Shown: positions 37,610-46,795, counted from the stretch's first letter. The stretch is DNA of 64,000 nucleotides from Rickettsiales bacterium UBA4311 (GCA_002394665.1 DGUL01000001.1:53281-117280), one strand, 5' to 3'. Notes: generated by a model from the letters alone, not told the origin. Numbers and translations: made by a program.

Positions 37610-38506
37610 CTAAATTAACCCAAAACAATACATCAAAATCGCCTTTTGTGCGTGAAGCCGATTTCCTGCTTCTTGAAATACAACTTTTGAATAAACAGGA
37701 TTATCTATAACCTCGCTGGCAACCTCGTATCCTCTATATGCAGGCAAACAATGCAAGAAAATACCCCCATCGTTAGCATTTTGCATTACTTTCATATCAA
37801 CCAAAAAGTCGCCCTCCAAAAACATTTTTGCTTTTTCCTTGTCCTCTCCCATGGAAACCCAAGTGTCCGTCGTAATAATATCGCAACCCTTTGACGCTTC
37901 TATTTTATCTTTTACAAACTGGCAATTTTTGCTTGCTGGAATTTTATTTTTAATACTTTCCGGACAGCAAACATTTATTTCAAAATCAAGTTTTTCACTC
38001 GCCTCAATCCAAGAGACAAGCATATTATTTACATCGCCAAACCAAGCAACTTTTTTGCCTTGAATTGAGGTTTTTTTGACTTCCATAAATGTCATAATAT
38101 CCGCCATAATTTGACAAGGATGACTTTGGTCGGTAAGTGCATTTATTACACAGCCATTCGTAAAGTTCTTCGCAAGTTTTAGCAGTCTGTCGTGTCCAAA
38201 AGTTCTAATCACTACACAATCTGCCATTTCGTTGAAAACTTTTGCAGTATCTTCAATACTTTCGCCTCTTGAAAGTTGAGTATTTGACGAGTTCAAAACG
38301 CAACAATGTCCGCCTAACTCTTTCATTCCAAGTTCAAAAGAAACTCTTGTTCTTGTGGAGTTTTTCTCCAACAACAAAATCATCTTTTTATGTGCTAATG
38401 CATTATAATAATTCTCTGGATTTGCCTTGATTTTCAAAGCCAAATCAAGAATTTTATTCAAATCATCCGCCGAAATGTCTTTAATGTCTAAAAAATGTTT
38501 ATACAT
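37610..38506 (-). CDS. argF: Ornithine carbamoyltransferase
   Basis: 298 aa. Makes citrulline from ornithine and carbamoyl phosphate. The carbamoyl-phosphate motif is EKNSTRTRVSFELG, followed by DQSHPCQIMADIMT, the domain-two DTWVSMGEDKEKA loop (usual SMG signature) and the catalytic HCLPAYRG. ATG 38506 (MYKHFLDIKDIS) is the canonical start; the frame is open further upstream but encodes an unrelated hydrophobic stretch. First gene of the arg operon, 28 bases before carB. A TATATT-like -10 lies about 14 bases upstream, without a convincing -35. argG and argH, needed to finish arginine, are not in the window. Confidence 0.95.
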   Translation of the reverse strand: MYKHFLDIKDISADDLNKILDLALKIKANPENYYNALAHKKMILLLEKNSTRTRVSFELGMKELGGHCCVLNSSNTQLSRGESIEDTAKVFNEMADCVVIRTFGHDRLLKLAKNFTNGCVINALTDQSHPCQIMADIMTFMEVKKTSIQGKKVAWFGDVNNMLVSWIEASEKLDFEINVCCPESIKNKIPASKNCQFVKDKIEASKGCDIITTDTWVSMGEDKEKAKMFLEGDFLVDMKVMQNANDGGIFLHCLPAYRGYEVASEVIDNPVYSKVVFQEAGNRLHAQKAILMYCFGLI

Positions 38507-38798
38507 AAAAAAATAAATAAAATATAAAGTATAATTTTGATTTTCTTTTTTTGAGAGCAGGTGTAAATTAGACACCTTATAAAATACTAAAAAAGATAAA
38601 AGTACGTAGAAAAAAACGATGCTGTGCTTACGCACGACGGAGTTCGGAAATGCTTCTTGATAATGCTTTTGGGCAAGAAACACAGAACATAAACAATACC
38701 TTCATACAAGAAGATACCATTAATTTTATAAGTCAAGAAAAAATTTCTATCAGGTTTATATAGAACCAAAATAAAAAAAGAACCTTATCCAACGATAG
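38507..38798. other. Intergenic region between argF and tRNA-Val
   Basis: About 290 bases with no convincing gene. It holds the argF upstream region and a small hairpin (AGGTGT/ACACCT, 38559-38577). A 60-codon minus-strand frame at 38587-38769 has no recognisable feature, and I treat it as chance. Confidence 0.5.
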
Positions 38799-38872
38799 TG
38801 GGTGTTATAGGACTCGAACCTACGACCTATTGCGTGTAAAGCAATTGCTCTAACCAACTGAGCTAAACACCC
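38799..38872 (-). tRNA. tRNA-Val (anticodon UAC)
   Basis: Folds as a full cloverleaf on the minus strand: acceptor GGGTGTT/AACACCC, D-arm GCTCAGTTGGTTAGAGC, anticodon stem ATTGC/GCAAT around TTTACAC (anticodon TAC), T-arm GTAGG-TTCGAGT-CCTAT, discriminator A. CCA is not encoded. Confidence 0.95.
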
Positions 38873-38994
38873 GACGGATACATATGAAAACGCAAGATAT
38901 AAAATTCAACAATTTAAATTATAAATAAATAAGTTCAAAGTTGCTCCTTGACATTTAAAATTAAAATTGACCTCTTGAGCTGTTTTGTATCTTT

Positions 38995-40467
38995 ATGGTT
39001 GAGAGTAAGGCTTTCGGAAAGATTCGCTCTTTCTTATTCCCAATTTATAATCATGAGTTCAAAAAGTTCTTTGCTTTCGCGGGAATTATGTTCTGTATGA
39101 TTATGAATTATACGTTGCTTCGTAATATGAAGGACGTTTTAGTTGTTAATGCAGCTGGTGCTGGCATTATTACGTTCTTAAAAACGTATTGCGTAACTCC
39201 TGCGGCGATTTTGTTTTTTATGCTCTTCGTGAAGTTGAGTAATAAGTTTAGCAGAGAAAATCTCTTCTATGTTATTATTATTCCTTTCTTGGCATATTTC
39301 TTAATTTTTGGTTTTGTTATAAATCCAAATTTTGATTTCTTTCACCCAAGCAGAGAAACAATAGCACAATTGCATGCAAATCATCCACACTCACAAGGTT
39401 TTGTTGACTTAGGTATTTATTGGTCTTACTCATTATTTTACATCTTAGCAGAATTGTGGGGTTCAGTCGGAATTCAAATTCTCTTCTGGCAATTCGTAAA
39501 TCAGGTTGTTTCAATGGAACAATCAAAAAGGTTTTTTGCATTATTCGTTGTCATTTCAAATGTTTCTTTAATTATCGTTGGTGGAATTGCAAAAGCTTTA
39601 CAAGCTGCTTTTCCAGGCGAGGCCAATTGGAACTCATTGATAAAAGCAGAGATGGTAATTGTTGGATTAGTTGGTGTCTTTGCAATGTTCTGCAATTGGT
39701 ATGTTAATCGTAAGGTTTTGCCATTAGAAGAACCACTTGATGCTTCTCAAAAAAAAGCAAAGAAGAAAAAACCAGGTCTGATGGAAAGCTTTAAAATTAT
39801 TTTCACATCCAAACATCTTGGTTTTATTGCATTGCTTGTTATATGTTATGGTATTTCAATCAACTTGTTGGAAGTTCAATGGAAAAACCAATTGAAAATC
39901 CACTTTGCTGGCAATAAAGCAGGTATGAATGCATTTATGGGTACATATTCCGCCGCAACTGGTGCTATGACGATTTTGTTTAGCTGGTTCTTGGCGAGCC
40001 AAATTTTAAGGAGACTTGGTTGGTTCTTCGGAGCTGCTTTGACACCTCTTGTTATGGTTTGTTTCGGTATATTCTTCTTTGCTTTGATTTTAGCTGGAAA
40101 TACTTTGACAAGTATCATTACAAATCCTGTATATGTTGCAATAATGGTCGGTGCCGGTGTTATTATTATGACAAAAGCGGCAAAATATTCATTATTCGAC
40201 ACAACGAAGGAACAGGCGTATATTCCTCTTGACGTTGAACTCAAGACAAAAGGTAAAGCTGCTGTTGAAGTCGCTGGTGGACGTTTAGGAAAAGGTTCCG
40301 GAGCTATGGTTCAGTCCATTCTTTGTATTATAATTGGAACAACTAATGTTATAACTATTGCACCAATATCATTTGTTATCTTCGTTGTAATTGGTTTATT
40401 ATGGCTTGTTGCTGTAAAAGGTTTAAATAGTAGCATTAAAAGCTTGACGAAAACAAATGCTGAATAG
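38995..40467 (+). CDS. tlc: ATP/ADP (nucleotide) translocase, Tlc/NTT family
   Basis: 490 aa with about twelve membrane helices. It matches rickettsial and chlamydial nucleotide transporters from the N-terminus (PIYNHEFKKFFAFAGIMFCM; NYTLLRNMKDVLVV) through the conserved ELWGSVGIQILFWQFVNQV block to the late KYSLFDTTKEQAYIPLD and KGKAAVEVAGGRLGKGSGA motifs. Family members exchange host ATP for ADP or import other nucleotides; which substrate this one uses cannot be read off. The gene is better GC-balanced than many neighbours. It marks the organism as an energy or nucleotide parasite of a eukaryotic host. Terminator at 40504. Confidence 0.97.
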   Translation: MVESKAFGKIRSFLFPIYNHEFKKFFAFAGIMFCMIMNYTLLRNMKDVLVVNAAGAGIITFLKTYCVTPAAILFFMLFVKLSNKFSRENLFYVIIIPFLAYFLIFGFVINPNFDFFHPSRETIAQLHANHPHSQGFVDLGIYWSYSLFYILAELWGSVGIQILFWQFVNQVVSMEQSKRFFALFVVISNVSLIIVGGIAKALQAAFPGEANWNSLIKAEMVIVGLVGVFAMFCNWYVNRKVLPLEEPLDASQKKAKKKKPGLMESFKIIFTSKHLGFIALLVICYGISINLLEVQWKNQLKIHFAGNKAGMNAFMGTYSAATGAMTILFSWFLASQILRRLGWFFGAALTPLVMVCFGIFFFALILAGNTLTSIITNPVYVAIMVGAGVIIMTKAAKYSLFDTTKEQAYIPLDVELKTKGKAAVEVAGGRLGKGSGAMVQSILCIIIGTTNVITIAPISFVIFVVIGLLWLVAVKGLNSSIKSLTKTNAE

Positions 40468-40503
40468 TTGATAGTTTTTTTAAAAAAAAGAAAAAAATTT
40501 CTG

Positions 40504-40538
40504 CCCCTCTACCTTGTGATGTGGAGGGGGTTTTTTTT
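40504..40538 (+). terminator. Rho-independent terminator after tlc (bidirectional)
   Basis: Nine-pair stem CCCCTCTAC (40504-40512) with GTGGAGGGG (40521-40529), one G-T wobble, 8-base loop, followed by GG-rich end and eight T. On the opposite strand the stem is followed by seven T, so it can also end the convergent gene at 40537. Confidence 0.9.
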
Positions 40539-41853
40539 ATTTATTTATTTCATACCCTTTAAAAGAGTTTAGGTTAATATCAGGGTAATCACTTTTGATA
40601 TTATCTAATGCATCCGATATTGCATCCTGAATATTATCTGGAAATTCGTAAAAAACATCTTTATCGGTATAACCGTAGTTGTTGTTTCCATTTTTAATAA
40701 TATTATCTTTTGAGTAAGTGGATATCAAATTTCCATCTTTCGTATAAAGTTCAACATTTAATGCTCCGTTGTCTTTATCTATCTGGACTACACTATTAGT
40801 CCCTTCGAAAGAAACACTTCCGCTTGGCTCACGAGTATAACTACACATCAAGTCAATGGTTTTTTTATCAACATCCGCACCGTTGCAAGTAAAAGACTTT
40901 ATTTTATCAACATCCCAAGTAATCTCGCTTTTCGAACGGATGTCGTAAAAAGTAATAGTCTGTTTCCCATTAACATAACTTGCTTGCGGATTTATAACTT
41001 GCCTGCCATTAATGGCATAACTATAATTTGGATTATTCTCAATATCAACGGCCATTTTTGCTTTGTCAGAAAACACACCGTCTTTATAAGTCGTTTCTTC
41101 TGCAAGTTTGATGACTTCACCATCGGCATTTTTAAAAGTTTCTGTCTCACTAGGCTTATATTCTCCTGTACCCTCCCGTTTTCCAGTATCCACAGGAACT
41201 CCATTGTCTAATTCATTCTCGGCATCATTTTCTTGTTGCTCTAGTTTTCTCTTTTCTTCTTTATCTTTCTTATTCTTCAAAACTAAAAACAATGTTATCA
41301 ATCCTATAAGGGTGACAGCAACTAAAATTAAAATAATTGGCAACCAATTCGTCTCCTTCTTTTTTGGATCGTCTTTCTTCTTTTTTTCTTCAACTTCATC
41401 AACATCTAAACGATAATATAAATTACCATCGTCTTTTTTTCCAATAATAAACAATCCTTCCTGTCCATTGCCAATTTTCATCGTCAATGTATTATTGCTA
41501 TTTTTTGACAATCTTATATTTTTACCAGCCAACACTCCGGATAGCTTATTAAAAGCAACGTTGTTAGTGTCAAACAACATGTCTAAATCTGCAAAACCTT
41601 CATCGTTCTTTATGCCTAATACGAGTGCTTTATTTTGAATAGCATTAAATAAAGATTCAGCTATCGCCTTCTTTTTATCTTCTTTTTGATTTTCAGGAGT
41701 ATTTTTTAATTTATCAAATTCAGCATTTACATTATACCAATCATCTTCGAAAGCGTCAAGAACCATTGGTTGTTGTTGAATTTCTTGTCCGCCGTTATCC
41801 TGCCGTTGCTCTAATTGAACTACGTTATTATTGTTATTGTTTGTATTAGACAT
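40537..41853 (-). CDS. Asn-rich protein with one central membrane helix
   Basis: About 438 aa, function unknown. N-terminus of Asn repeats (MSNTNNNNNN), a soluble part to about 165 (KIGNGQEGLFIIGKKDDGNL), a Lys-rich patch, one membrane helix (about 171-192, WLPIILILVAVTLIGLITLF), a charged linker, and a second soluble domain with beta-rich repeats (SYVNGKQTITFYDI). It resembles the large hairpin proteins in composition and Asn/Asp-Gly turns but lacks the hairpin. ATG 41853 is chosen over the adjacent upstream ATG because it lies 14 bases from a good -10. Confidence 0.75.
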   Translation of the reverse strand: MSNTNNNNNNVVQLEQRQDNGGQEIQQQPMVLDAFEDDWYNVNAEFDKLKNTPENQKEDKKKAIAESLFNAIQNKALVLGIKNDEGFADLDMLFDTNNVAFNKLSGVLAGKNIRLSKNSNNTLTMKIGNGQEGLFIIGKKDDGNLYYRLDVDEVEEKKKKDDPKKKETNWLPIILILVAVTLIGLITLFLVLKNKKDKEEKRKLEQQENDAENELDNGVPVDTGKREGTGEYKPSETETFKNADGEVIKLAEETTYKDGVFSDKAKMAVDIENNPNYSYAINGRQVINPQASYVNGKQTITFYDIRSKSEITWDVDKIKSFTCNGADVDKKTIDLMCSYTREPSGSVSFEGTNSVVQIDKDNGALNVELYTKDGNLISTYSKDNIIKNGNNNYGYTDKDVFYEFPDNIQDAISDALDNIKSDYPDINLNSFKGYEINK

Positions 41854-41867
41854 CAAATAACAATAAG

Positions 41868-41895
41868 ATTGTATTAAAAATTAAATCAATGTCAA
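41868..41895 (-). promoter_or_regulatory. Promoter of the Asn-rich membrane protein gene
   Basis: On the minus strand: perfect TTGACA (complement of 41890-41895), 16-base spacer, TACAAT (complement of 41868-41873), then 14 bases to ATG 41853. No Shine-Dalgarno sequence. Confidence 0.65.
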
Positions 41896-41942
41896 TTTTA
41901 AAACAAAATCACCTTGCAAATAATTATTACAATAATCGCATA

Positions 41943-42028
41943 TAGTTGGTGTGGTGGACTTCGTCTGCGAATTTGGTCAGGACTATTGTAGCATCCATAA
42001 GCTGATGTTTGGGTTATCACGCCAATTA
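41943..42028 (+). ncRNA. ffs: Signal recognition particle RNA (4.5S type), atypical tip
   Basis: The universal SRP RNA core is present: GGTCAGG on the 5' side and AGCATCC on the 3' side of the distal loop, forming the symmetric internal loop that binds Ffh. The ends pair over 15 positions (41943-41957 with 42014-42028, some wobble), and CGTC/GATG forms an inner helix. A TACAAT -10 lies just upstream (41928-41933). The distal stem is short: only AC/GT around a TATT loop, where most bacteria have three pairs and a GGAA-type tetraloop. The total of about 86 bases is short but within the small bacterial form. Confidence 0.78.
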
Positions 42029-42039
42029 CGATTTAATTT

Positions 42040-42423
42040 ATGTTAGAAAGTTTCGTCAGCATAATAAAAGCAGTTTGTAATGCGATTAAAAACGTGTTTC
42101 TCGCAATCAGAAATGCCGTTGCCTGTGCGGGCGGGTTTTTTGTTGGTATTTTCGTCTTCATTAAAAACCTCATAGATATAGTCTATCGTATCTTATTTAT
42201 TGCCTTCTTCTGTGTGCTTGCTTATGTTGGCTACAAAGTTTATAGCAGTGCTGGCTCAATAAATAAAAAATTAAATGAAATACAAAATACCGTTTCGTAT
42301 ATTAGTAAATTGACAGAAGATTTTTCCAAAAGTGCAGATAAAATATCAAAAGTAAGTGGAGAAATGACAAAAGCAACAGAAAAGGCGAGTGGGCTTACAA
42401 AGAAAATTAAAAATTTTTTCTAA
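42040..42423 (+). CDS. Small membrane protein with coiled-coil tail
   Basis: 127 aa. Two hydrophobic stretches (about 26-48 and 51-70, including VYRILFIAFFCVLAYVGYKV) followed by a helical, coiled-coil-like tail (LNEIQNTVSYISKLTEDFSK). The pattern recalls DUF948-type envelope proteins but I do not assign it. It ends 7 bases before rnhA and is probably cotranscribed with it. Confidence 0.6.
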   Translation: MLESFVSIIKAVCNAIKNVFLAIRNAVACAGGFFVGIFVFIKNLIDIVYRILFIAFFCVLAYVGYKVYSSAGSINKKLNEIQNTVSYISKLTEDFSKSADKISKVSGEMTKATEKASGLTKKIKNFF

Positions 42424-42430
42424 TTAAACA

Positions 42431-42916
42431 ATGACAACGGCAGATGGAAACAATGAACTTAAAAAAGTCATAATATACACAGATGGGGCTTGCAGTGGAA
42501 ATCCCGGACCGGGCGGATACGGAGCAATCTTATTGTGCGAAACTCAAACAAACGGCAAAAGTTCAACATTTAAAAAAGTGCTCTCCGGCGGTGAAAAAGA
42601 AACAACAAATAATAAAATGGAGCTTACTGCTGTAATAGTTGCACTTTTAAAGCTCAAAACAAAATGCAATGTAGATCTTTTTACCGATAGCAAATACGTT
42701 ATGGAAGGGGCTACAAAATGGCTTGAAGGTTGGATAAAGAATAACTGGAAAAATAGTTCAAAAAAACCTGTTGCCAATCAAGATTTATGGCAAAAGCTCA
42801 TCCCATTGTTAAAAACACATAATATAAATTGGCATTGGGTCAAGGGACACGATACGGATTTACTAAATAACGAAGTTGATGAGATAGCACGGAACGAAAT
42901 CAAAAAGCTGTCGTAA
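42431..42916 (+). CDS. rnhA: Ribonuclease HI
   Basis: 161 aa. Cleaves the RNA strand of RNA-DNA hybrids. The four catalytic acids are in YTDGACSGNPGPGGYG, NKMELTAVI, FTDSKYVMEG and NNEVDEIA, and the conserved His lies in WHWVKGHDT. About 10 residues longer than the E. coli enzyme, mainly in the loop after the first strand. Converges with terL. Confidence 0.96.
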   Translation: MTTADGNNELKKVIIYTDGACSGNPGPGGYGAILLCETQTNGKSSTFKKVLSGGEKETTNNKMELTAVIVALLKLKTKCNVDLFTDSKYVMEGATKWLEGWIKNNWKNSSKKPVANQDLWQKLIPLLKTHNINWHWVKGHDTDLLNNEVDEIARNEIKKLS

Positions 42917-42954
42917 AATAAAAACATTATATTGACGCATTAAGCAAAACGGCG

Positions 42955-44508
42955 TTAAAATCTTCTGATTTTTGGCTTATCACACACGACACGGCGTTGC
43001 GAATTAAACCAATTTATAAACTGCGATATACTATCAACTTGATCATCATGTTTGCCGGCTGGAAAAGATAAAAGCTCAATTTCAAGCTCATTGCACCAAA
43101 TTTGATTTTTTGCAATCAACAAATTACCAGACTCCAATGTTGTCAAAATACTATTTACACGAAACTCTTTTGATTTTGTTGGCTTTATAGCAATAACATT
43201 ATTATATTTTGTATTTAAGTCTTGTATTAAAGAAGCTCCGTTGGATTTATCTTCTATTAAAACAGCAATAGGCTGATATTTTTGTAAAACATCCTCAACT
43301 TTATTTTTTAAATCTGGATATGCAATTTTTAATCTATACAAATCACACAAATAAAACTTCAGGTCTTGAACTATAAAAACAGAAATCGCAGTAAAATCAT
43401 TCTCTGTTCCAATGCCAGAAGCACAATCAAGACTTACATAATAAACATTCTGCTTTTTATAAAGATTGTTTAAGTCGTTTAAATCAAAATACTTTATCCA
43501 GCTCTTTTTTATAAGATTTCCGTCCAATGCAACTGGATTTTGCTGATATTGAGCCTCAAAATTATATTCTCCTAAATCTCGCCGAAGACCATCCAAAACA
43601 CTCTTGGGCTCCATTTCTGGAAATAAAACATCTCCGTCTTTTCTTATCTTATAAAGTTTTTCATATAAAAAATATTTATTTACTCCGTCTGCTATTGCTG
43701 GCAAACAAACACAAAACCACTCGTTTTTATTATGTTTCAATAAAAATTCCCCATCCTTTTGTAAGATATATCCGCTTAAATCCTCCGTATGTAGCCGTTG
43801 CATCACAACAATAATTGCACCGGTTTTTTTATCATTTAAACGAGAAGAAAATACGCCACTAAACCAATTTTTCGTCTTCTTACGATTTGATTTATTAAAA
43901 ACATTTACAGGATTATGCGGGTCATCAACTATTAAAATATCTCCACCCTCACCTGTCAATGTTCCGTTTACGGACGTTGCAAATCTAAAACCATTTCTCG
44001 TTGTGCAAAATTTATTCTTCTCGTTCATTCCGTTTGCAATTATCGTCTTTGGAAACAGCTTTTTATACCAATTCGCCATTACAACTTGACGGGTATCCGT
44101 TGAATGTTTTGTTGCCAATATTTTTGAATAGCTCGCAACAATAATTCTTTTTGAAGGATCCCGCCCCAACACCCAAGCCGGAAAGCAAACACTACAAATT
44201 ACAGATTTTAAATATCTTGGCGGAATATTTATCAACAATCTCTTAATTCTGCCTTTATAAACCTCCTCCAAAACATCACATAAATAATCCAAATGCCAAT
44301 TCCAACAAAGTTTTTTTGTCGGATTTAAAGTTGCAAAAGCCCGTCTTAAAAAAAACTTCATACTTGTTTGAGCTAAAGTTGCTATTTTATTTTTTACCTC
44401 CTGCTGAATGCCGTTTGATTTAAAAGACTTTTTCTTGCTTTTACCTCGCTCATTATCTTCATTGAAAATTTTATCGTCAAATTCAATTCCTTCGTCCACA
44501 CACGGCAA
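42955..44508 (-). CDS. Phage/GTA-type terminase large subunit
   Basis: 517 aa DNA-packaging motor. ATPase part: LLINIPPRYLKSVI at the Walker A position (usual PPRxGKS, so the Gly is replaced by Leu), Walker B DILIVDDPHNP, coupling motif VVMQRLH. RNase H-like nuclease part: SLDCASGIGTENDFTAI, VLIEDKSNGASL and FPAGKHDDQVDSISQ, with the acidic ligands present. No portal, capsid or tail genes surround it. Lone terminases are familiar in Rickettsiales as relics of a gene transfer agent or prophage. The start is uncertain (TTG 44508, or GTG a few codons later). Confidence 0.9.
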   Translation of the reverse strand: MPCVDEGIEFDDKIFNEDNERGKSKKKSFKSNGIQQEVKNKIATLAQTSMKFFLRRAFATLNPTKKLCWNWHLDYLCDVLEEVYKGRIKRLLINIPPRYLKSVICSVCFPAWVLGRDPSKRIIVASYSKILATKHSTDTRQVVMANWYKKLFPKTIIANGMNEKNKFCTTRNGFRFATSVNGTLTGEGGDILIVDDPHNPVNVFNKSNRKKTKNWFSGVFSSRLNDKKTGAIIVVMQRLHTEDLSGYILQKDGEFLLKHNKNEWFCVCLPAIADGVNKYFLYEKLYKIRKDGDVLFPEMEPKSVLDGLRRDLGEYNFEAQYQQNPVALDGNLIKKSWIKYFDLNDLNNLYKKQNVYYVSLDCASGIGTENDFTAISVFIVQDLKFYLCDLYRLKIAYPDLKNKVEDVLQKYQPIAVLIEDKSNGASLIQDLNTKYNNVIAIKPTKSKEFRVNSILTTLESGNLLIAKNQIWCNELEIELLSFPAGKHDDQVDSISQFINWFNSQRRVVCDKPKIRRF

Positions 44509-44795
44509 AAACCAAAATATTCAATCAATGGAAGACAAAAAAGAATTTTTTAAAAAGCACAAAACCCAATTAAAAAAAATCGTTTTTTAGAATATCATCA
44601 CAAAACAATCAGCATCTAAAAAATTTTTAAACCGACCACTTAACCTTTTACTACGAGTATTGTCGTTAAACGAGCTTGAAAAAAACAGCAAACAAAAAAA
44701 AATCACGCCTCAACGCAATGCTCTGTTTTTTGATTTTTTACAAAACATCCCAAAGGCCAAACAATAAAAAACAATATAACAATATAACGCAACAC
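44509..44795. other. Intergenic region between ruvX and terL
   Basis: About 290 very AT-rich bases. Short frames only; nothing I can support as a gene, RNA or repeat. Confidence 0.4.
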
Positions 44796-45413
44796 TTACT
44801 TCAACGAAGCAAGAACCTCATTCAGCATCAAGCAGGCACTTTTATCGTCATCAAAAACGTCCGCATTTACTTTTTTTAAACCAAACTTATATTGTTTACT
44901 TTTGTCTTTTGTTTTATTTTTTGCAAAAGACGCTTTTCTTTCTCTGTCTGAGCCATTCGTTTTTTTACTAATTATCTCACCAAAACCGGACGAATAAACC
45001 GCTTTTGTTGAAAATCTCTCGTCAAAAAATAGAATCGGAAAGTCTCCTCTTTGTTTTTTCTTATAAAAACTCGCAATCTTCTCTGCAATATACAAAACAT
45101 TTATGCAATTATCCCTTATTCCGCCTTCCATTGTCAACGGATAACCAAAAATCAAAGCGTTTATTTTAAACTCCTCAACTTTTTTTATTAAAACATCAAC
45201 ACAACCATCAAGATTGTTCCAATTACCAACTAAAACTCCCTTTGGAAAAGCTATTTTTGTTTCTATATCAGCAACTGCTAAGCCAATCTTCCTTGTCCCA
45301 AAATCAACAGACAAAACAGAGCCGACACAACCTACACAACTGCCAAAACCATCAGAACTACCAAAGCCACCAAAACAACAGGAAACAAATTCGTTTGCTC
45401 TGAAAAAAAACAC
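44796..45413 (-). CDS. ruvX: Putative pre-16S rRNA nuclease YqgF/RuvX
   Basis: RNase H-fold protein of the YqgF family, linked to 16S rRNA 5'-end processing. Motifs: SVDFGTRKIGLAVAD (first Asp), ALIFGYPLTMEGG, FFDERFST, and the final DDKSACLMLNEVL with the last acid. The 205-aa frame from GTG 45413 has an odd N-terminus of about 35 residues rich in Cys, Gly and Ser, not found in the family, so the true start may be an internal GTG near the SVDFG motif. A Lys-rich insertion of about 30 residues (KTNGSDRERKASFAKNKTKD) follows the DERFST motif. Twelve bases downstream of rpsI. Confidence 0.82.
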   Translation of the reverse strand: MFFFRANEFVSCCFGGFGSSDGFGSCVGCVGSVLSVDFGTRKIGLAVADIETKIAFPKGVLVGNWNNLDGCVDVLIKKVEEFKINALIFGYPLTMEGGIRDNCINVLYIAEKIASFYKKKQRGDFPILFFDERFSTKAVYSSGFGEIISKKTNGSDRERKASFAKNKTKDKSKQYKFGLKKVNADVFDDDKSACLMLNEVLASLK

Positions 45414-45424
45414 AAACCAAAAAA

Positions 45425-46219
45425 CTAACGCTTTGAGAATTGCTCTTTCTTTCTTGCTTTTCTCAATCCTGCTTTCTTTGGTTCCACTTTTCTGGAATCC
45501 CTTGTCAAAAAGCTGTTTTTTCTCAAAATTGCATTAAACTCCTCGGACAACAAAGACAAACAGCGAGAAATGCCAAGCTTTAAAGCGTCAGCCTGCCCAC
45601 TTTTTCCACCACCAAAAACCTCAGCACGAACAATATAACCAGTATTCACACCAATTAAAGCAAAAGGCGCGTAGACCGCTTTCTGATTTAACGAATTCGT
45701 AAAATAAGCTTTATAATCCAACTCATTAACCAATATATTGACAGGTTTGTTGCCTTTAAATTGACAGATAACTTTTGCAATAGCTCTCTTTCTATGACCT
45801 GTCGCTCTCGCTGTATCGCCATTGACCTCTCCAATTTTTCCAACTGATTTTCCAGCAATACTTTTTAGTTCATTTACAACTCTAACCGCCTTGCCTATTG
45901 CACTTTTTGAAACTTTTACCCCACTTTCTTTTTTATCTTCCTTCTTTTCACTTGTATGCTTCTCGCTTTTATTAACTTCATCTTTTCTTTCTTTCTTTCC
46001 TTTTTCGCTTGAAGCCTCAACTTTTTCCTTCACTTCTTTAACGCTCTCTTTAAGTTTTTTAGAAGCACGTTTTGTTGCAACAGATGCAGTCTTCTTCGTT
46101 CCGGAAACTTTCTTGCTGGATCTCCAGCTCTCTTTTTCAACAGAAGCATCAGCCTTCTCACTTTTAACTTCTTTTTTTTCTTTTTCCAAAACACCTTCGT
46201 CTTTCTTTTTAGCAACCAT
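45425..46219 (-). CDS. rpsI: 30S ribosomal protein S9 with a long charged N-terminal extension
   Basis: 264 aa; the last 130 or so are ordinary S9 (TGHRKRAIAKV; VRAEVFGGGKSGQADALKLG; RKVEPKKAGLRKARKKEQFSKR). The first 130 are a low-complexity Lys/Glu/Ser segment, longer than the short extension of typical alphaproteobacterial S9. The frame is continuous with ATG 46219, 9 bases after rplM, so the extension is probably translated. The conserved C-terminal Ser-Lys-Arg that reaches the P-site tRNA is intact. Confidence 0.95.
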   Translation of the reverse strand: MVAKKKDEGVLEKEKKEVKSEKADASVEKESWRSSKKVSGTKKTASVATKRASKKLKESVKEVKEKVEASSEKGKKERKDEVNKSEKHTSEKKEDKKESGVKVSKSAIGKAVRVVNELKSIAGKSVGKIGEVNGDTARATGHRKRAIAKVICQFKGNKPVNILVNELDYKAYFTNSLNQKAVYAPFALIGVNTGYIVRAEVFGGGKSGQADALKLGISRCLSLLSEEFNAILRKNSFLTRDSRKVEPKKAGLRKARKKEQFSKR

Positions 46220-46228
46220 ATTAAACCA

Positions 46229-46795
46229 CTATTTTACAACATTTTTACAATTCAAACCAGCGAAATTTACCAAAACCGGCTTTTGTTGTTCTTGCTTATG
46301 CACTTCCCCTGCATACAAATACAGATTTTTTGAAAGCAATTTATAATTCAATCTGCATCTCCCTAACATTCTTTTAACAGTCGTTCTCAATAAATCCGTA
46401 GGCCTTTTTCCTTCTCTGACCTCTTTGGCTGTTCTTGTGCGAACATTACCAACATAATCGCTATGATCGCGGTAAAGCTTCTGTTCTTCCTTGTTGCCGG
46501 TAAACTTAATTTTATCACAATTCACGACAACAATTTTATCTCCATCATCAGTATTTGGAGTATATGAAGCAAGATGTTTGCCTTTCAAATGATTTACAAT
46601 ATAAGCACCAAGACGACCACAAACCACGTTCGTTGCATCAACAACAATCCACTTTTTACTTGTTTTTTTGTGAGACGTAAACAAAGTTTTATTGTTCGTT
46701 ATTCTGCATTTTACAACACCGAGCTTCTTGCTCTTCGTTGCCTTCAATTTACCATTCTCTTTCCTTTTTTCAATCTTATCAACCTTCGCAACCAT
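46229..46795 (-). CDS. rplM: 50S ribosomal protein L13
   Basis: 188 aa, with about 45 extra Lys-rich N-terminal residues ahead of the L13 core (WIVVDATNVVCGRLGAYIV; GDKIVVVNCDKIKFTGNK; RMLGRCRLN). Pairs with rpsI in the usual order rplM-rpsI, 9 bases apart. Confidence 0.95.
   Translation of the reverse strand: MVAKVDKIEKRKENGKLKATKSKKLGVVKCRITNNKTLFTSHKKTSKKWIVVDATNVVCGRLGAYIVNHLKGKHLASYTPNTDDGDKIVVVNCDKIKFTGNKEEQKLYRDHSDYVGNVRTRTAKEVREGKRPTDLLRTTVKRMLGRCRLNYKLLSKNLYLYAGEVHKQEQQKPVLVNFAGLNCKNVVK

Noticed and set aside
38587..38769. 60-codon minus-strand ORF upstream of argF
   Set aside because: No domain, no promoter, odd composition; probably chance in AT-rich intergenic DNA.
45822..46346. 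174-codon plus-strand ORF opposite rpsI and rplM
   Set aside because: Antisense of the charged S9 extension; the ribosomal genes are certain.
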